From positions 1-64,000 of the forward strand of contig SGPL01000127.1 of NCBI GenBank assembly GCA_004802705.1: 64,000 nucleotides of DNA, given 5' to 3'. A program made the translations under genes and the position numbers. Positions 13,330 to 24,350 of this stretch are shown piece after piece; within the stretch, counting starts at the first letter, position 1; the number at the start of each line of letters is the position of its first letter. The stretch is from Bondarzewia mesenterica. Lineage: Eukaryota > Basidiomycota > Agaricomycetes > Russulales > Bondarzewiaceae. The notes beneath the pieces were generated by a model, which saw nothing but the letters and a program-made list of their open reading frames with translations, did not search any database and had not been told where the DNA came from.

Positions 13330-14055
13330 AGAGTTAGCATAGGTCAGTGATGCAGTTTAGGCATAGTAAGTTTTAAAATACTACAGTAACTTTCTAGTGA
13401 GATGAGAAGACACAGTGGCTTTAGCAACCTCTGACTTTTTACTCTTTTTCTACAATGCTTGATTAGCTAGATTTAAGGTTACAGATGTGTTGAAAGTGCA
13501 CTTTATCTATTATTGAAGATGATGAGGCTGAACCCTTACCTCCTCCCTTAGTATTAGTGATAGAAGACTACACCTGTATCCTAAAGATCAGCATAAGTCA
13601 GTGATAAGGGCAAAATTCCANAGCTTGCAAAAAATAGTAGAACCTTTGCAGCTAGAGNGGAAGACATGGTGACCTTTGGAGCCTCTATTTGCTGCACCAT
13701 TCTTTAAAAGGCTTATCAGCTAGATCTAGGCTAACTAACATTTTAGAACACATCTTGCTCACTATTGAAGGCAATAGAGCTGAGCTCTTACCTTCTTCTT
13801 TAGTGCTGATGACAGGAGACTGCATCTATATCTCTGGAGCCAATGATGGCGATAGATTTTCATAGCTTGTAAAAAATAGCAAAATCTTTACAGCTAGAAT
13901 AAAAGATATAATGACCTCCAGAGCCTCTGTCTGCTATGCCACTCTCTAGAAGGCTTATTAGCTAAGCCCAAGCTGATCGATATTTTAGAATATACCTTAT
14001 TCACCATTGAAGATAATGGCTCTGACTCCTTGCTTTCTCCTTTAGCTAGAGAAGA
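13330..14055. repeat. imperfect tandem triplication, unit about 245 bp
   Basis: Three diverged copies of a block of roughly 243-252 bp. Anchor phrases recur in the same order in each copy: a C/T-rich CCTTCTCC/TTTAG stretch, AGCTTGYAAAAAATAG, CCTTTGCAGCTAGA, GGAGCCTCT.T.TGCT, AAAAGGCTTATYAGCTAG and ACTATTGAAGR..ATGG. ATTGAAG occurs at about 13,512, 13,763 and 14,006. The copies are clearly related but heavily mutated. The unit may be part of a retroelement's repeated coding or LTR region; its function is unknown. Confidence 0.65.
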
Positions 14056-14419
14056 TAGTGCTTGTATATACAGATAAAATAAGTAGGAGGGATGAGAATG
14101 AAAAAAGCATTAATAGCTATGCACTTATGCTTAGGATGAGTAAAAGTTTCATATCCATGTTTATTTATGAGGCCTTCTCTTGCAATATTGAGTAAAAGTC
14201 ACAGGTCGACCCAAGCTATATAAGTGCATATACCTTTTGCTTTTTAATCATAGTGACAAAGGGCTTATTTTTCTCACTCAAGAATGCCTTCTGGAGCCTA
14301 TTCAGTCCCCTATTACCATCTAAGACAATATGGCTGAACATGCATTTTCAGCGACTGAGACAGTGGAGCAGATCTTAGCCAAAGGTAAGGGATACACCAT
14401 CTAATATGGGTGGGCTGAG

Positions 14420-15180
14420 GATGGTCAGTGATTGACAGGAATGGTTAGGCCCAGTAGTATGCAGGGCTTGTTGGTAACCATTTGAGATAGTTGAGCCCAC
14501 TAAATAAAATATATTGCTGAGGTGCTCAGTGAGCATCTGAGACCGGTGGGCCTAGCAAACCAAATATATTGCCTAAGTGCTCAGTGAGTGTCTGAGACTG
14601 GTGGGCTCAGCACAATAAAATATAATGTTTGGGTCCTTGGTGAGCATTCGAGACGGTTAGGCCCAGCACAATAGAATGCAATGCTCGGGTCCTCAGTGAG
14701 CATCTGAGATTGTTGGGCCCAGCATAATAAAATATATTGCTCAGGCCCTCAGTGAGCATCTGAGATGGTTGGGCCTGGCATAATAAAATATAATCCTCAG
14801 CTTACCAGTGAGCATCTGAGACAGCTGGGCCTAACACAATAAAATATATTGCTCAGATCTTTGGTGAGCACCTGAGATAGTTGGGCCTATTGTAATCAAT
14901 TATAGTGCTTGGTTGGTTAGTGAGCATCTGAGACGGTTAGGCTGAGCAGAATGAAATATATTGCTCTTATCGTCGGTGAGCATTCAAGATGGCTGGGCCT
15001 AGCATAATGAAAAATATTGCTCAGGTCCTCGGCGAGCACCTGAGACAGTTGGGCCCAGCACAATAACATATACTGCTCAGGTCCTCAGCAAGTGTCTCAG
15101 ATGGTGGGGCCTAGCAAATCAAATATAGTGCAAAGCTCATCACCTATCATCTTACATGGCTGTACCCAGCATAATTAAAT
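14420..15180. repeat. 56-bp minisatellite, about 12-13 copies
   Basis: Head-to-tail array with a very regular 56-bp period. The phrase GAGCATCTGAGA (with variants) begins at 14,531, 14,586, 14,642, 14,698, 14,754, 14,810, 14,866, 14,922, 14,978, 15,034 and 15,090, with one degenerate unit on each side. Each unit contains GGTTGGGCCCAGCA, AATAAAATATATTGCTCAG and GTCCTCAGTGAG. The period is kept to the base over ten units while individual bases vary, so this is an old tandem array. It lies beside the 3' side of the KDZ relic. It has no coding frame. Confidence 0.9.
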
Positions 15181-15507
15181 TTTCATTCTAATTATTCCAC
15201 CTGTTGCCTTGTCTAAACCCAGGTCTTATTATATTTCTGTTCAGAAATTCAATATATTCACATGATCTACAACATCTAATTCTCCCTCTTTTCCAATTTC
15301 TCCTGGAGTCTCTTCATATAATCCTCAAGCTTCAATTTCGCAAGGTCAGCTGCTATCCTGCTCTCATCCTACAACTGATCCCTCTTGGCCTTGCTTCTCA
15401 TGCTGGTCTGAGGCTGCCATGCCCACGCCATCACCGCTGAACCCACCGTGCCCAATGGCACCTCAGTTGCTAGAGGCTATATGATATCAACAGGGAATAC
15501 TACATCT

Positions 15508-15997
15508 CTAAATGGACGCACTCACTAAGTTACGAATAGCCACTGAGTATGATGTCGGCAGATTAACAATTTGAATCCTAGATCCAGTCAACCACCATTC
15601 AGAGACATCCAGATCAATATCAATCTGCTGGGTTAACCTATGGCTGTGGGCGAACGGGCTGATGCTAAAGAGCCCAACAGCATAGTTTCTTTGGTAAGAT
15701 GTCATCCACTCCACTGTCTCTCTGATGTTTGTGGAGACAGTGAAAGGACGACCGGCGAGCTTGAGGTAACTGATGATGGTGGCCATGGCATCCTACAGAC
15801 AAGTGAGGGGAGGGGAATTTGAAGCCTGATATGCACTGATATACCACTTTGGCCTTGATGCCCATGAAGAAAAGGTCACAGATAATTCTCAGCTTGTTGT
15901 CAGGAAGGGACAGTGCGATGGAGATGAGATGTAAGGAGATTAAATCGAGGAGGCATTGATCGTAAGACATGGCATGAATAAGGATAAAGGGGTGCAA
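15508..15997 (-). pseudogene. unidentified decayed ORF
   Basis: Two overlapping minus-strand frames (15,997-15,665 and 15,786-15,508) join sensibly if the sequence between LSV and a downstream ATG at 15,786 is spliced or frameshifted. They give hydrophobic stretches such as LPDNKLRIICDLFFMG and YQRNYAVGLFSISPFAHSH. I do not recognise a family. It lies downstream of the KDZ transposase on the same strand and may be a second gene or the non-coding tail of that element. Confidence 0.25.
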
Positions 15998-16068
15998 GAA
16001 GGGTGCAGTTGAGAAAATGAATAGTGATTGTCAGGGACATCTTTGCCAATGGCATGGGGAAACCTCGG

Positions 16069-16192
16069 CATCAGCAGCTGATCTCAGTGATGGCAAGATG
16101 TTCTCGGTGATAGTGAGATGTCCTCAGCGATGGCAAGATGTCCTCAGCAACAGCAAGATGCCCTCGGCAAAGGCAAGATGTCCTCGGTGATA
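16069..16192. repeat. 20-bp tandem repeat
   Basis: Five to six copies of a 20-bp unit, consensus GATGGCAAGATGTCCTCRGY, running head to tail. The clearest units start at 16,089, 16,109, 16,129, 16,149 and 16,169, with degenerate flanks. The unit is not a multiple of three and no open frame crosses it. It lies inside the transposon island between the 56-bp array and the KDZ transposase. Confidence 0.85.
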
Positions 16193-16279
16193 ATCTGTGA
16201 TATTTGCATAGATAGCTACCATCACTCACTGGTCATCTATCCACTAATTTTGCCTCTCTTGTTTGACTCCTCCTCATGA

Positions 16280-16980
16280 AAAACACCCTCGATATTAACT
16301 ATGGTCTAAACAATAATGTCGGCATCTCTGGCAATCACACTACTGCACTATGGGATGCCTATGGTGTCTGCATGCATAAGATGGTCATGCAATTCCTGGT
16401 GAATGGCGATGCAGATGACAAGCAGCACTAGCACAACAGCATGATGCAAGAGCTCATACAGTGACCACTTCAATCATTTTCCCTGCCATTGCTGATTTTT
16501 CTCTAGACTAATTTCACTACTATTCTCGGCAGGCTTAAGCTCAGTGATATCAGCGTTATCATGCCAGTGAACATCAAATTGATGTTCTGGCAGTACTTAG
16601 AGACCAGCGATGAGCTGCCAGTCCCAGTGGAGGTGCCATCACCAGAATTTGTTTTGTATCCTGCCATTCAAGCCATGTTGATCGAGCCGATATAGTGGAA
16701 GGGACAGCAACTGACCCCCTTTGTTCCGAACATGGCGGCTGAGAGTGTGGTAATCGTCAGAAATATTATCGGTTCAGTGAGTCAGTATAGAATGCATTTG
16801 CTCCATGTGCTTGCATTCTGACATTCAGTCAGATGATTAAGATCACATCCTACCTAGACATTATCCCTGAAGTCAAAAATGCCCTTGCTGCCACTCGGCA
16901 GGTCTGGACACTGACCGAATCAGCAATTAAAGAGAAGCAGTTGGAGATTCAGAGGTTGGAAGAGCAGTCTAGGAGGTAGT
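16280..16980 (+). pseudogene. unidentified decayed ORF, plus strand
   Basis: A plus-strand frame with fewer stops than its surroundings reads phrases that look like real protein: LDINYGLNNNVGISGNHTTA, LWDAYGVCMHKMVMQFLVNG, then IMPVNIKLMFWQYLETSDEL and PVPVEVPSPEFVLYPAIQAM. Stops and a frame change break it. I cannot name the family. It is transcribed toward the end of the KDZ relic on the opposite strand, so it may be a separate transposon-borne gene. Confidence 0.3.
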
Positions 16981-17009
16981 AATGGTTTTTGTAATTACAA
17001 CATGAGTTT

Positions 17010-20000
17010 AATGTCTATTGTATTTGACCTTGCCAAATTCGCCCTCGACTTGTATGGCGAACCTCTTTCACATGGCTTGTTGCCAAGTGGCATAAGCATG
17101 ATGGCCAGGGCATTCAGCGACATCCACACTCTCAATCAGAGATGCCCAGAAGTTGGCCTTTGTTTTGAAAGCTTGCACCGACCACCGCATCTCCTCGGCA
17201 AGCAAAGTGACTTGCTCCTCTCACTGATCTCTGAGGGCTTTTGCCTGGAGCCAGTGAACTCTGTAAACTGGGATGAGTCAGTTTGGCATCAGCATCGGCG
17301 TCAGGATCATATTTAAGGATTACTCACATTCTTCCATCCATCCCCTTTGCTCAGCATCTCGCCAAACATCCATGTTCTAAAACTACGCCAGGCTCTCCTT
17401 CCTGTGCCCTGGCTTGCTTAGGTCCGAGATCACCGTGCTCACCTTCAGGTCTTTAGGATCCAAATCCTTGTATATACTAAAGAGGTTATCATTGGCATTG
17501 AGATCGGCCATTGCTTGCTGACATGCTAAATAGATCTGGCCCTATTCTCGGACATTTCCCTCCAGGACATTCACATTATTCCAGGCTCGGGTCTTCTTCC
17601 TCTAGCTGTTGGCCTGTCTGACTGAGGTCCAGAAGAGGAAGGACTTGTGGCCGAGGTGGATGCAGATGTGATGGAGGGCATCATTTACCTGACCCTTCCA
17701 AAGCTCGAGTTCTTGCTTTGCTAGGGCCTGCAGTCCAAGTTCCATGCACTTGTCTGTGCTGAAGGTCGATGGAAGTGAGAGGCATATTTTCTTAGCAATA
17801 ACACTTTTGGCTACATCTTCTTCATCGGTGTTCTCACCGATGTTGTCAGCAGGATCAGGTGTGCCATTGGCATCATCCTCATTATCGGACATGGGATCCT
17901 GAATTTTATTGCCAGAAATGTCTTCCCATTCCTCAGCCTGTTCAATTTCCCTGATATAATGTATCGCTTCCTGATTGAATATTGCAATCCTGCTAGAAAG
18001 TCATCGGCAAGCATCTTCAATCTCTAACAAGGCTTCAGCAGTGCGTTGGCGAGATAATTGATAGACTCGGGCAATCAGGGATAGCCTATCGACTTGTGAG
18101 ATTAGACTGGGATGAGAACCATGATCGATGTACTGAGCCTCTTAGATCTTGATGCTAGTGGCGAGCCAGGCTGCCATTCCTCGAAAAACTCTTGGGACAT
18201 TTTCCCTTTCTGCCTCGGTCAGTTGCAACTGGTAGGCTGCCTTGCCCAGCACTATCTGAAGTTTAATGGTGAACGACAGGGAGCAACAACTGACTCACTT
18301 TTTTATCTTGCTGATATCATATATATTAAGCCATTCTGGATTTGTTTGATGGCTAGTGGCAGCCACATCCTCCTGCTGGCTCCATTTGGTGAGGAGTCTG
18401 GCATCAGTCACCAAAGTCAGCTCAGCAAATGCTTCTTTGCTATTGGCAAATGCAGCCTTCACCTTCACATACTTCTTGCAAATCGATGGAACTGCAAAAT
18501 AAATCAATACATTCAAGTCATAGTGTATGATGTAAAGGGAAAAACTCACTGATTTGGATCCATTTCTTCCAGTTGGAATCTGACATATGGGCATCTAGTG
18601 TCTCTCACCGATAAGAGGTGGCCATAGTCCGAGTGCTGCCCAAAATCTGGTTCAGAGGTGCCCAAAGGGTTTCTATGACCTTTCCATCCACCTGTGCCAC
18701 CCCTTTGATGAATCCCAGATAGAACCAACAGAAACATTGGTCTTGGTGGCCATGGATGTGCCACACGCTGATGCCCTTCATAATCTCTAAGTCTTCTGAC
18801 ATCATCAGGTACTGGCTCTCGGCGAACCATCGGCAAAGGTGGACCCCATATTGACACATGATGTCATACATAATGAGGGTTTGGAGAATGTCGCTGAGAG
18901 TTTTGAGGGCCCCACTAAGGGAATAATCCATGTTCATTTGCCTGCAATCTCGGTTAGTATCTCGCCGAGACTGGCATCTGACCCCGCACCTCTCGCCCTT
19001 CTGAAAGTCGACTACCGCATGGAGACAGAAGCAGCCATGCTTAGCACAGGCTGTGGCACCGATGCTGGTGGCCTCTAGGTTATGTTGATCGGCATTGGCT
19101 TGATTGACCACTTGGTGATTGCTGCAAGTTGATCTCTGTTCAGCCATCAGACCTCGGCAATGTTACCGATTGGTGCATGCACTCACCTCTTTGGCCTCTT
19201 TGGCCTCCTCTAGGTGTTGTTTGTAAAGGGTGTCACTGACCATGTATTGTGCTCCTTCAGTGAGCACCACATCGTCCCATAGATTTCTCATCTTCAGATG
19301 TTCTGTCGAGAAGTTCCCATCCATCACAAAGCCTCTCATATATTTCCACCTGTCACTGAAGAGGAACCATTTGAGGTTCAGTATCAGCTACTTGAAGGGA
19401 GCATGCTTACTGATCTGGATCAGTTTTCCAGTCCTCAGTGAGATTGAATCCTAGTTGAGGACAGGCCAGACAGAACAGAGCCAATTCCTCTGGACTGAGT
19501 GCAGTTGCCAGTCGGTGACTGAACCTATGCCATTTCATGAACTTTAAATGACGCCATTGCTGAGAGACTCTCAGCAGAATACCATAATATCTGTCGGTCA
19601 CTGAACACCCACCACAATGGTGTGAGGAAATGCACTGGTGGTCACTCGCTGAAGCTTGCTGTAGAAGCTCATCACTATGGTCTTACACTCCAGGTTGTCC
19701 ACTAAGAAGTCATCCAGAACTTGGAAGGTGAACACTGTTTGGGGATCTTTAAAGCTCACCAGATATAGTCCCATGTTCAGCAGCTGGATGTCGGCCATCG
19801 GGGTGCCTTGACACTGACATCGGGGAACCCCAATTTGATGAATGCCAAAACAGTCCACCACAGTGATGATCGGTGAGCCATTGCTGTCTACCTTCAGAGC
19901 TTGGTGTTGACCACCATCCAGTATAGGGAAAACCTCATCTTTGTCAGTTTCCTATTCATCCTCCATGCTAGTAATGACTTCTGGCCACTCTTCCCGCACC

Positions 20001-20208
20001 ACCAGTTGTGTTTTATAGGAGGGACAGGGGTCTCTGTCATGATCTCTGCCAGGCCCCCTACATATCCTATAATACCTTGTATCCTGGTGCAGACAGATTT
20101 GGCCCTGAAATGGGGCTCTTCTTGTATCCTAGTGAGGACGAAAAGGCCGAAAATCCGGCGAAGGTCCAATCCAAAGGTACGTACGAAAATGGTCCATCGG
20201 TAGCCATG
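17010..20208 (-). pseudogene. KDZ (Kyakuja-Dileera-Zisupton) DNA transposase, decayed
   Basis: Near full-length KDZ transposase, the rolling family of DNA transposons abundant in mushrooms. The likely start is the ATG at 20,208 (MATDGPFSYVPLDW). In order on the minus strand: the CxC2-like region GIHQIGVPRCQCQGTPMADI and LDDFLVDNLECKT (about 19,850-19,680); LALFCLACPQLGFNL; DGNFSTEHLKMRNLWDDVVL; the catalytic-region phrases GATACAKHGCF, VVDFQKGER, an intron, NMDYSLSGAL, YDIMCQYGVH, ISVWHIHGHQDQCF and VIETLWAPLNQI (about 19,080-18,600); then SDSNWKKWIQ, another intron, and the helical C-terminus ending GHHAYATWQQAM near 17,040. At least a dozen in-frame stops occur, including WFW read as stop-F-stop, so the gene is dead. 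No terminal inverted repeats were found by eye. Confidence 0.85.
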
Positions 20209-20595
20209 TTGTATCAAGTGCGGACGGATGGGGACCTGGCAACTTTTCACAACAAGATCATGGGCGTCGCTCGACTCCAGTCAAATGAACTTTCACTACA
20301 TCAATGCACAATGAATGTCATTTTATTTTTATGTATGTGTGTAGATGTTTGCTGCCGGCTGTCACGGTGCTGCCACTGGGAGACTAGATCAACCGGAATT
20401 ACGTTGGAAATCGTTGATACGCAGTGGCAAAAGCTCAGTCATCCGAGTACAGAAGGAAGTAAACAAACATTGAAAGAAGTGAGAGAAGTGAGATCATCGT
20501 GCATTCGTAATATTCGTACATACAGAAAATCAAGTTCGAAAATTCAAAATGAAGACCACGAGACATGCTTTGTTAAGTTCCAAGATGCTGCAATT
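20209..20595. other. transposon/unique DNA boundary
   Basis: Short stretch between the start of the KDZ relic and the 3' end of the DyP gene. Base composition and codon-like texture change here from AT-rich and stop-filled to balanced, intron-bearing genic DNA. A plus-strand open frame of 280 codons (20,008-20,850) crosses it but overlaps both the KDZ 5' end and the last DyP exon in antisense; I regard it as chance. Confidence 0.5.
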
Positions 20596-22396
20596 TCAAT
20601 GGTGGCTCTCGATGTGGGCACCCAGCGCGAAAGTGTCGCGCAACGCCGGGATGGAAGGCGAGAAGAAATATTCACCGCCCTTGGGCACAACGAAGTCGAT
20701 GGGCAGTGTAAGCTGATTACCGGCAGCTTGAGGATTGGAACCAGTGACGTGACGGGCAGCCCCATCAGCTTGTCCGATGATGGGGTCAAATCCTGGAATG
20801 ACAGTACTCTTGTCCCGAGGCGGGAACTGCGTGTTATTGGCCCAGCCTGAATAATGAAACAGTCTCAATTATTTAAAAGGCTCCAGGGAGCAAGGTCACG
20901 TACTGTGTTGGAGGAATTGGAAGCCATTCGAGATGTTGCTCTGGTAGCTGACGAAAAGAAGGCCTCGCCCATGTTTAGTCTTGTGATCGCAATTCTCCTC
21001 TTCCGTAAGTTCTGGACCAAACTGAATACCGCGGCGGATGATCCTCCGCGTCTCGTTGCTGACAGGGCCTCCTTTTGAGGGGGGCAGATCCTCGAGGTCC
21101 GCGCGCGGGTTCGTCTTGCGGGTGTGGGCAGAGAAAGGGCAACGAGTTTGTGAGTCGATTTCACCCTGGTAGCGGAAGTTGTTGTTCTCCTTCGCATTGG
21201 GGCCGAGCTTGAGGTTATCTTGAAGAGGGGTGATATCGATAGGGGCACCTAAAGCCAACCAATCGGATGAGCCTTGACTGTTTAGTGACAAAACTATGAC
21301 TTACCGCTCTTCCACCTTCCCATCAACCTCGCGCCGAGAAGTTCACTACCCTTCTCACGCGTCAAGCCAGGAAGGTCAATGGGATTATCGAGCAAAAATT
21401 TGTTGAACTCGGGGACGAGTTGGAAGAGGTATCTCAGCCCCACGAAACTCCCATCCAGTGCCCAAGTAGGGCGACTCTTCGCATCGCCATCTCCATCACG
21501 TCCCACAAGGATGATCCCCTGCCGGACTGTCTCTTGACCTGGGTTCGGGTGTTTGTCGAAATCTTTAACTGCAGGCTGCGATATGCCGTCAAGGAAGCCA
21601 AAGCTAGTTATAGGAGGCAGAAAGAAAAGTCAAGCAAACCGAATCGAAAGAGAGTAGAATCTCAGACTTACTGTTCATGACCTTTCTCCTTGCCTGGCCT
21701 GACATCTCCAACGACCTTCAATACCTCTTTAAAACTGGGGTGTTGCCCGTCAACCCCGAAGATGTGCTCGACTTCGTGAACTTTCTTGGAGACGGAAGGA
21801 TGGTCATGTCCAGAGATGATAAAAACGCCGTGAACGGGATGTTTGAATGCATCAATCCAGTCAGGAACGAAGTTTCCAGATTTGTCGGTTACGCCCTTAT
21901 CTCCAAGGTTCTGAGCATCCTTGAGTTGGCCGGCTTTAAATGGGTTCGGCTCGGCCTGGATGTCATCCTTGATGCCCATCTGATACCATGAGAGCAAAGA
22001 GATTAAGATCAAGCACAGTACAGATGAATTGTAAAATATTAACCGTGTTCAAGCCAATCTGGGAGAATGCCACGTTGACGCCGACAATTTCAAGCAGAGG
22101 AGGCTCATGGCTATTGCGCGCTGCAGCCGCCTTATTGTCAGCGATTGACTGACGATGACCCACGACTTCCTTGGTCGAAGTGATGAGAGGAACAAGATGC
22201 GCAAGTGCTGTGCGGAAGGCGTTCGAGTTCGTAATCTGGAAAAAGACGTATGTCTGGGTCTTCTTAGGTAGACCAGAACTTAAATACAAAGAATCAATCA
22301 GTCACGTCGAAACACTACACAATAGATGGAGGTAGCGCACAGAATGTCACCTTGGACATTAGCGAGGTCAAGTGGGGCGGGAGTATGAGTAGTCAT
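20596..22396 (-). CDS. DyP-type dye-decolorizing heme peroxidase
   Basis: Heme peroxidase that uses H2O2 to oxidise dyes and phenolics. Six exons: 22396-22341, 22278-22044, 21979-21672, 21603-21305, 21248-20904 and 20846-20596, 1,494 nt, 497 residues, all with GT-AG introns and consistent phases. The N-terminus MTTHTPAPLDLANVQGDIL leads into the ferredoxin-like fold. Key sites are the GFLDG motif with the distal catalytic Asp, CPFSAHTRKTNPR with the proximal heme-ligand His, and the distal Arg in GRGLLFVSYQSNI. The end VPKGGEYFFSPSIPALRDTF is the usual family C-terminus. Length fits the basidiomycete class. No secretion signal is present, unlike many secreted mushroom DyPs, so an intracellular enzyme or a missed upstream exon must be considered. 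A TATA-like box lies 67-79 bp upstream of the ATG. Confidence 0.93.
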
Positions 22397-22462
22397 TATG
22401 TCAGAACAAGGAATAGTGCAGCGAAAGCTGGGTTGTGAGGCATTGTACCCAGAGTTTGCTTT

Positions 22463-22475
22463 CTTATATAGATGC
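22463..22475 (-). promoter_or_regulatory. TATA-like box of the DyP gene
   Basis: Minus-strand CATCTATATAAGA lies about 67-79 bp upstream of the DyP start codon at 22,396, a usual distance for a fungal core promoter with a short leader. It argues that the first exon has been found. Confidence 0.45.
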
Positions 22476-24350
22476 ATGTCGGATCATCAGTTCCGTGTCC
22501 GTAGTCCTGGAGCCGCGCAAATCCGTGACGTCGCGCTCCTCCCTGCAAGAGACCAAGCGAACAGAACAGTGGGCGTTTGAGGTATCAAATTGGTACTATA
22601 CATTCCAAGAAAGATAACCGCTGGACGGGGTCAGAAATCCGCGTCAAACAAGCCGTAGACCATGAGATACGGCGTCTACGCGCGGTAGGATGCAATGCGC
22701 CCTTCGGAATGGACATGTCCGACGTTTCATGTACCTCGGGAATAGAGCCAAAGCTCGAACAAAGGACTGACAGTTCTGACATATTCTCGGATGATGGACT
22801 ACGCGCGTAAGGTACCTAGGTTCATGGGGCTGTGAATCAGGGTCGCCTAGCGGAAAATCTGACACAGGGAACAGATAAATGATCAGGTCAATTCCAGGTC
22901 AACAACCGAACAAAGACCAACAGACCATGCATCGGATATCAATGTGACTTCCAGTAGATGTAACATCGGGCATGAAAACCCAGGAGATACGACATCGTAC
23001 ATGAGCACACAGCCAAGTCATCAGCTGGGCACCACGTTGGACACATGCCTATAGATTAAATGGCACTGACGCTCTCCTTTTAGGAAGCGCTCAGAATTGG
23101 GGTCAAACCCCCTTGGTAGCAATGTCACGAGATTGGAGCAGTGTTTCGTTGAAAGATGGGGAGTGCAGTTCTGGGGATCATCAGATGGAGGCTCACTCGG
23201 ACGCGCTAGGCGCCGCACACACAGAGACGGTCCCGCCTCGCAGAAGGCACTCATTTTGGTGAAGCCAGACTTGCCGGTGCAGACGAGTAAACTCTGAGTT
23301 CTGAGTAAGTAGTAAATGGAGACATCACTCTTTTGTTAGAAGCCAGCCTGCACCGGTACGGAACACGTAGTATGTGTTCGAGATGAGAGCGCCGACAATT
23401 GGAAGCTCCGCGAAGTCGGGATTTATTTGAGTCGCCGATACATCGTGAAATTGGAGTTAAGGTCCGCGGCGATGTCGCTACCTGAAATTCTGTGCCCCCG
23501 AACCAAGCCCCGAACGGCGACCCAAGCCCCCGCTCTCCCCCGCTCAACCTCCGATTTCCAGAACACGTACGATTAGTAAGTCAGACCAGTCAAGAGATCA
23601 ACGTAACATTTGCAACTGCTGTAAATGCTGTCAACCATCATACCAACGTCATCGAAGCCTGCCACGTCTTTCTTCTATGATAATCAGCTATGGAATGTAT
23701 GAAGCGCTTATTGTCATCTCAGAAGGGGACTTCGACGAACGCCCCATGAATTTTCAGCATAACACGGCGCAATGTATGCATGTAATCCGTGATACAAACA
23801 CACCTGTTTGGGATCCAACATGCATTGTTACCGACCAATGCAATGCTATTTTGGCTAGGACCCTCCACGGTCACACAGCTTTGAAATGGGCGTCAAGATA
23901 AATATGCCTTGAATCTTGAGCTTGAAGGACTGCGCCTCCCTTTACAATCTCGTTACTGTCAGCTGCCTTCGATTTTGGTAATTCATCTGCGGCTTATCGA
24001 AATAGGTGTGATATAAGCAAGACTCAACTGTCCCTTGTGCGGAACCATTGGCCTGTTCACGATACGAGACTCTCCCCCGCATATCTGGATTTGTGGAAGA
24101 AAGAAACCTGATGATTGCTGATGAGACACTAGCTCATAATAGCAGCACAAGAAGAGCGCGTGAAGGATTAAATAGAAGAACTAGAACAGAGGGATGAGTC
24201 ATGAGAGGACCAGTCGATAAGTGATACATCGCATTCGATGCAAGACAACAAGCCCGACAGAGAGACCGGCAAGACATCTTTATAGAACGACAGGAGAGCC
24301 ACAAGACAGTGTTACATTCGAATATGTCCTCGGCGTCTTGAAAGTCACAG
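22476..24350. other. intergenic, no gene seen
   Basis: About 1.9 kb between the DyP promoter and the 3' end of the next gene. Only short chance open frames on both strands, none with family resemblance or convincing splice structure. It is expected to hold the DyP promoter. Confidence 0.5.

Noticed and set aside
14420..15180. CRISPR-like array
   Set aside because: Units are contiguous and diverged throughout with no unique spacers, and the DNA is eukaryotic; it is a minisatellite.
20008..20850. 280-codon plus-strand open frame
   Set aside because: It runs antisense over the 5' end of the KDZ transposase and the last DyP exon, both of which have strong family support, and shows no motif of its own.
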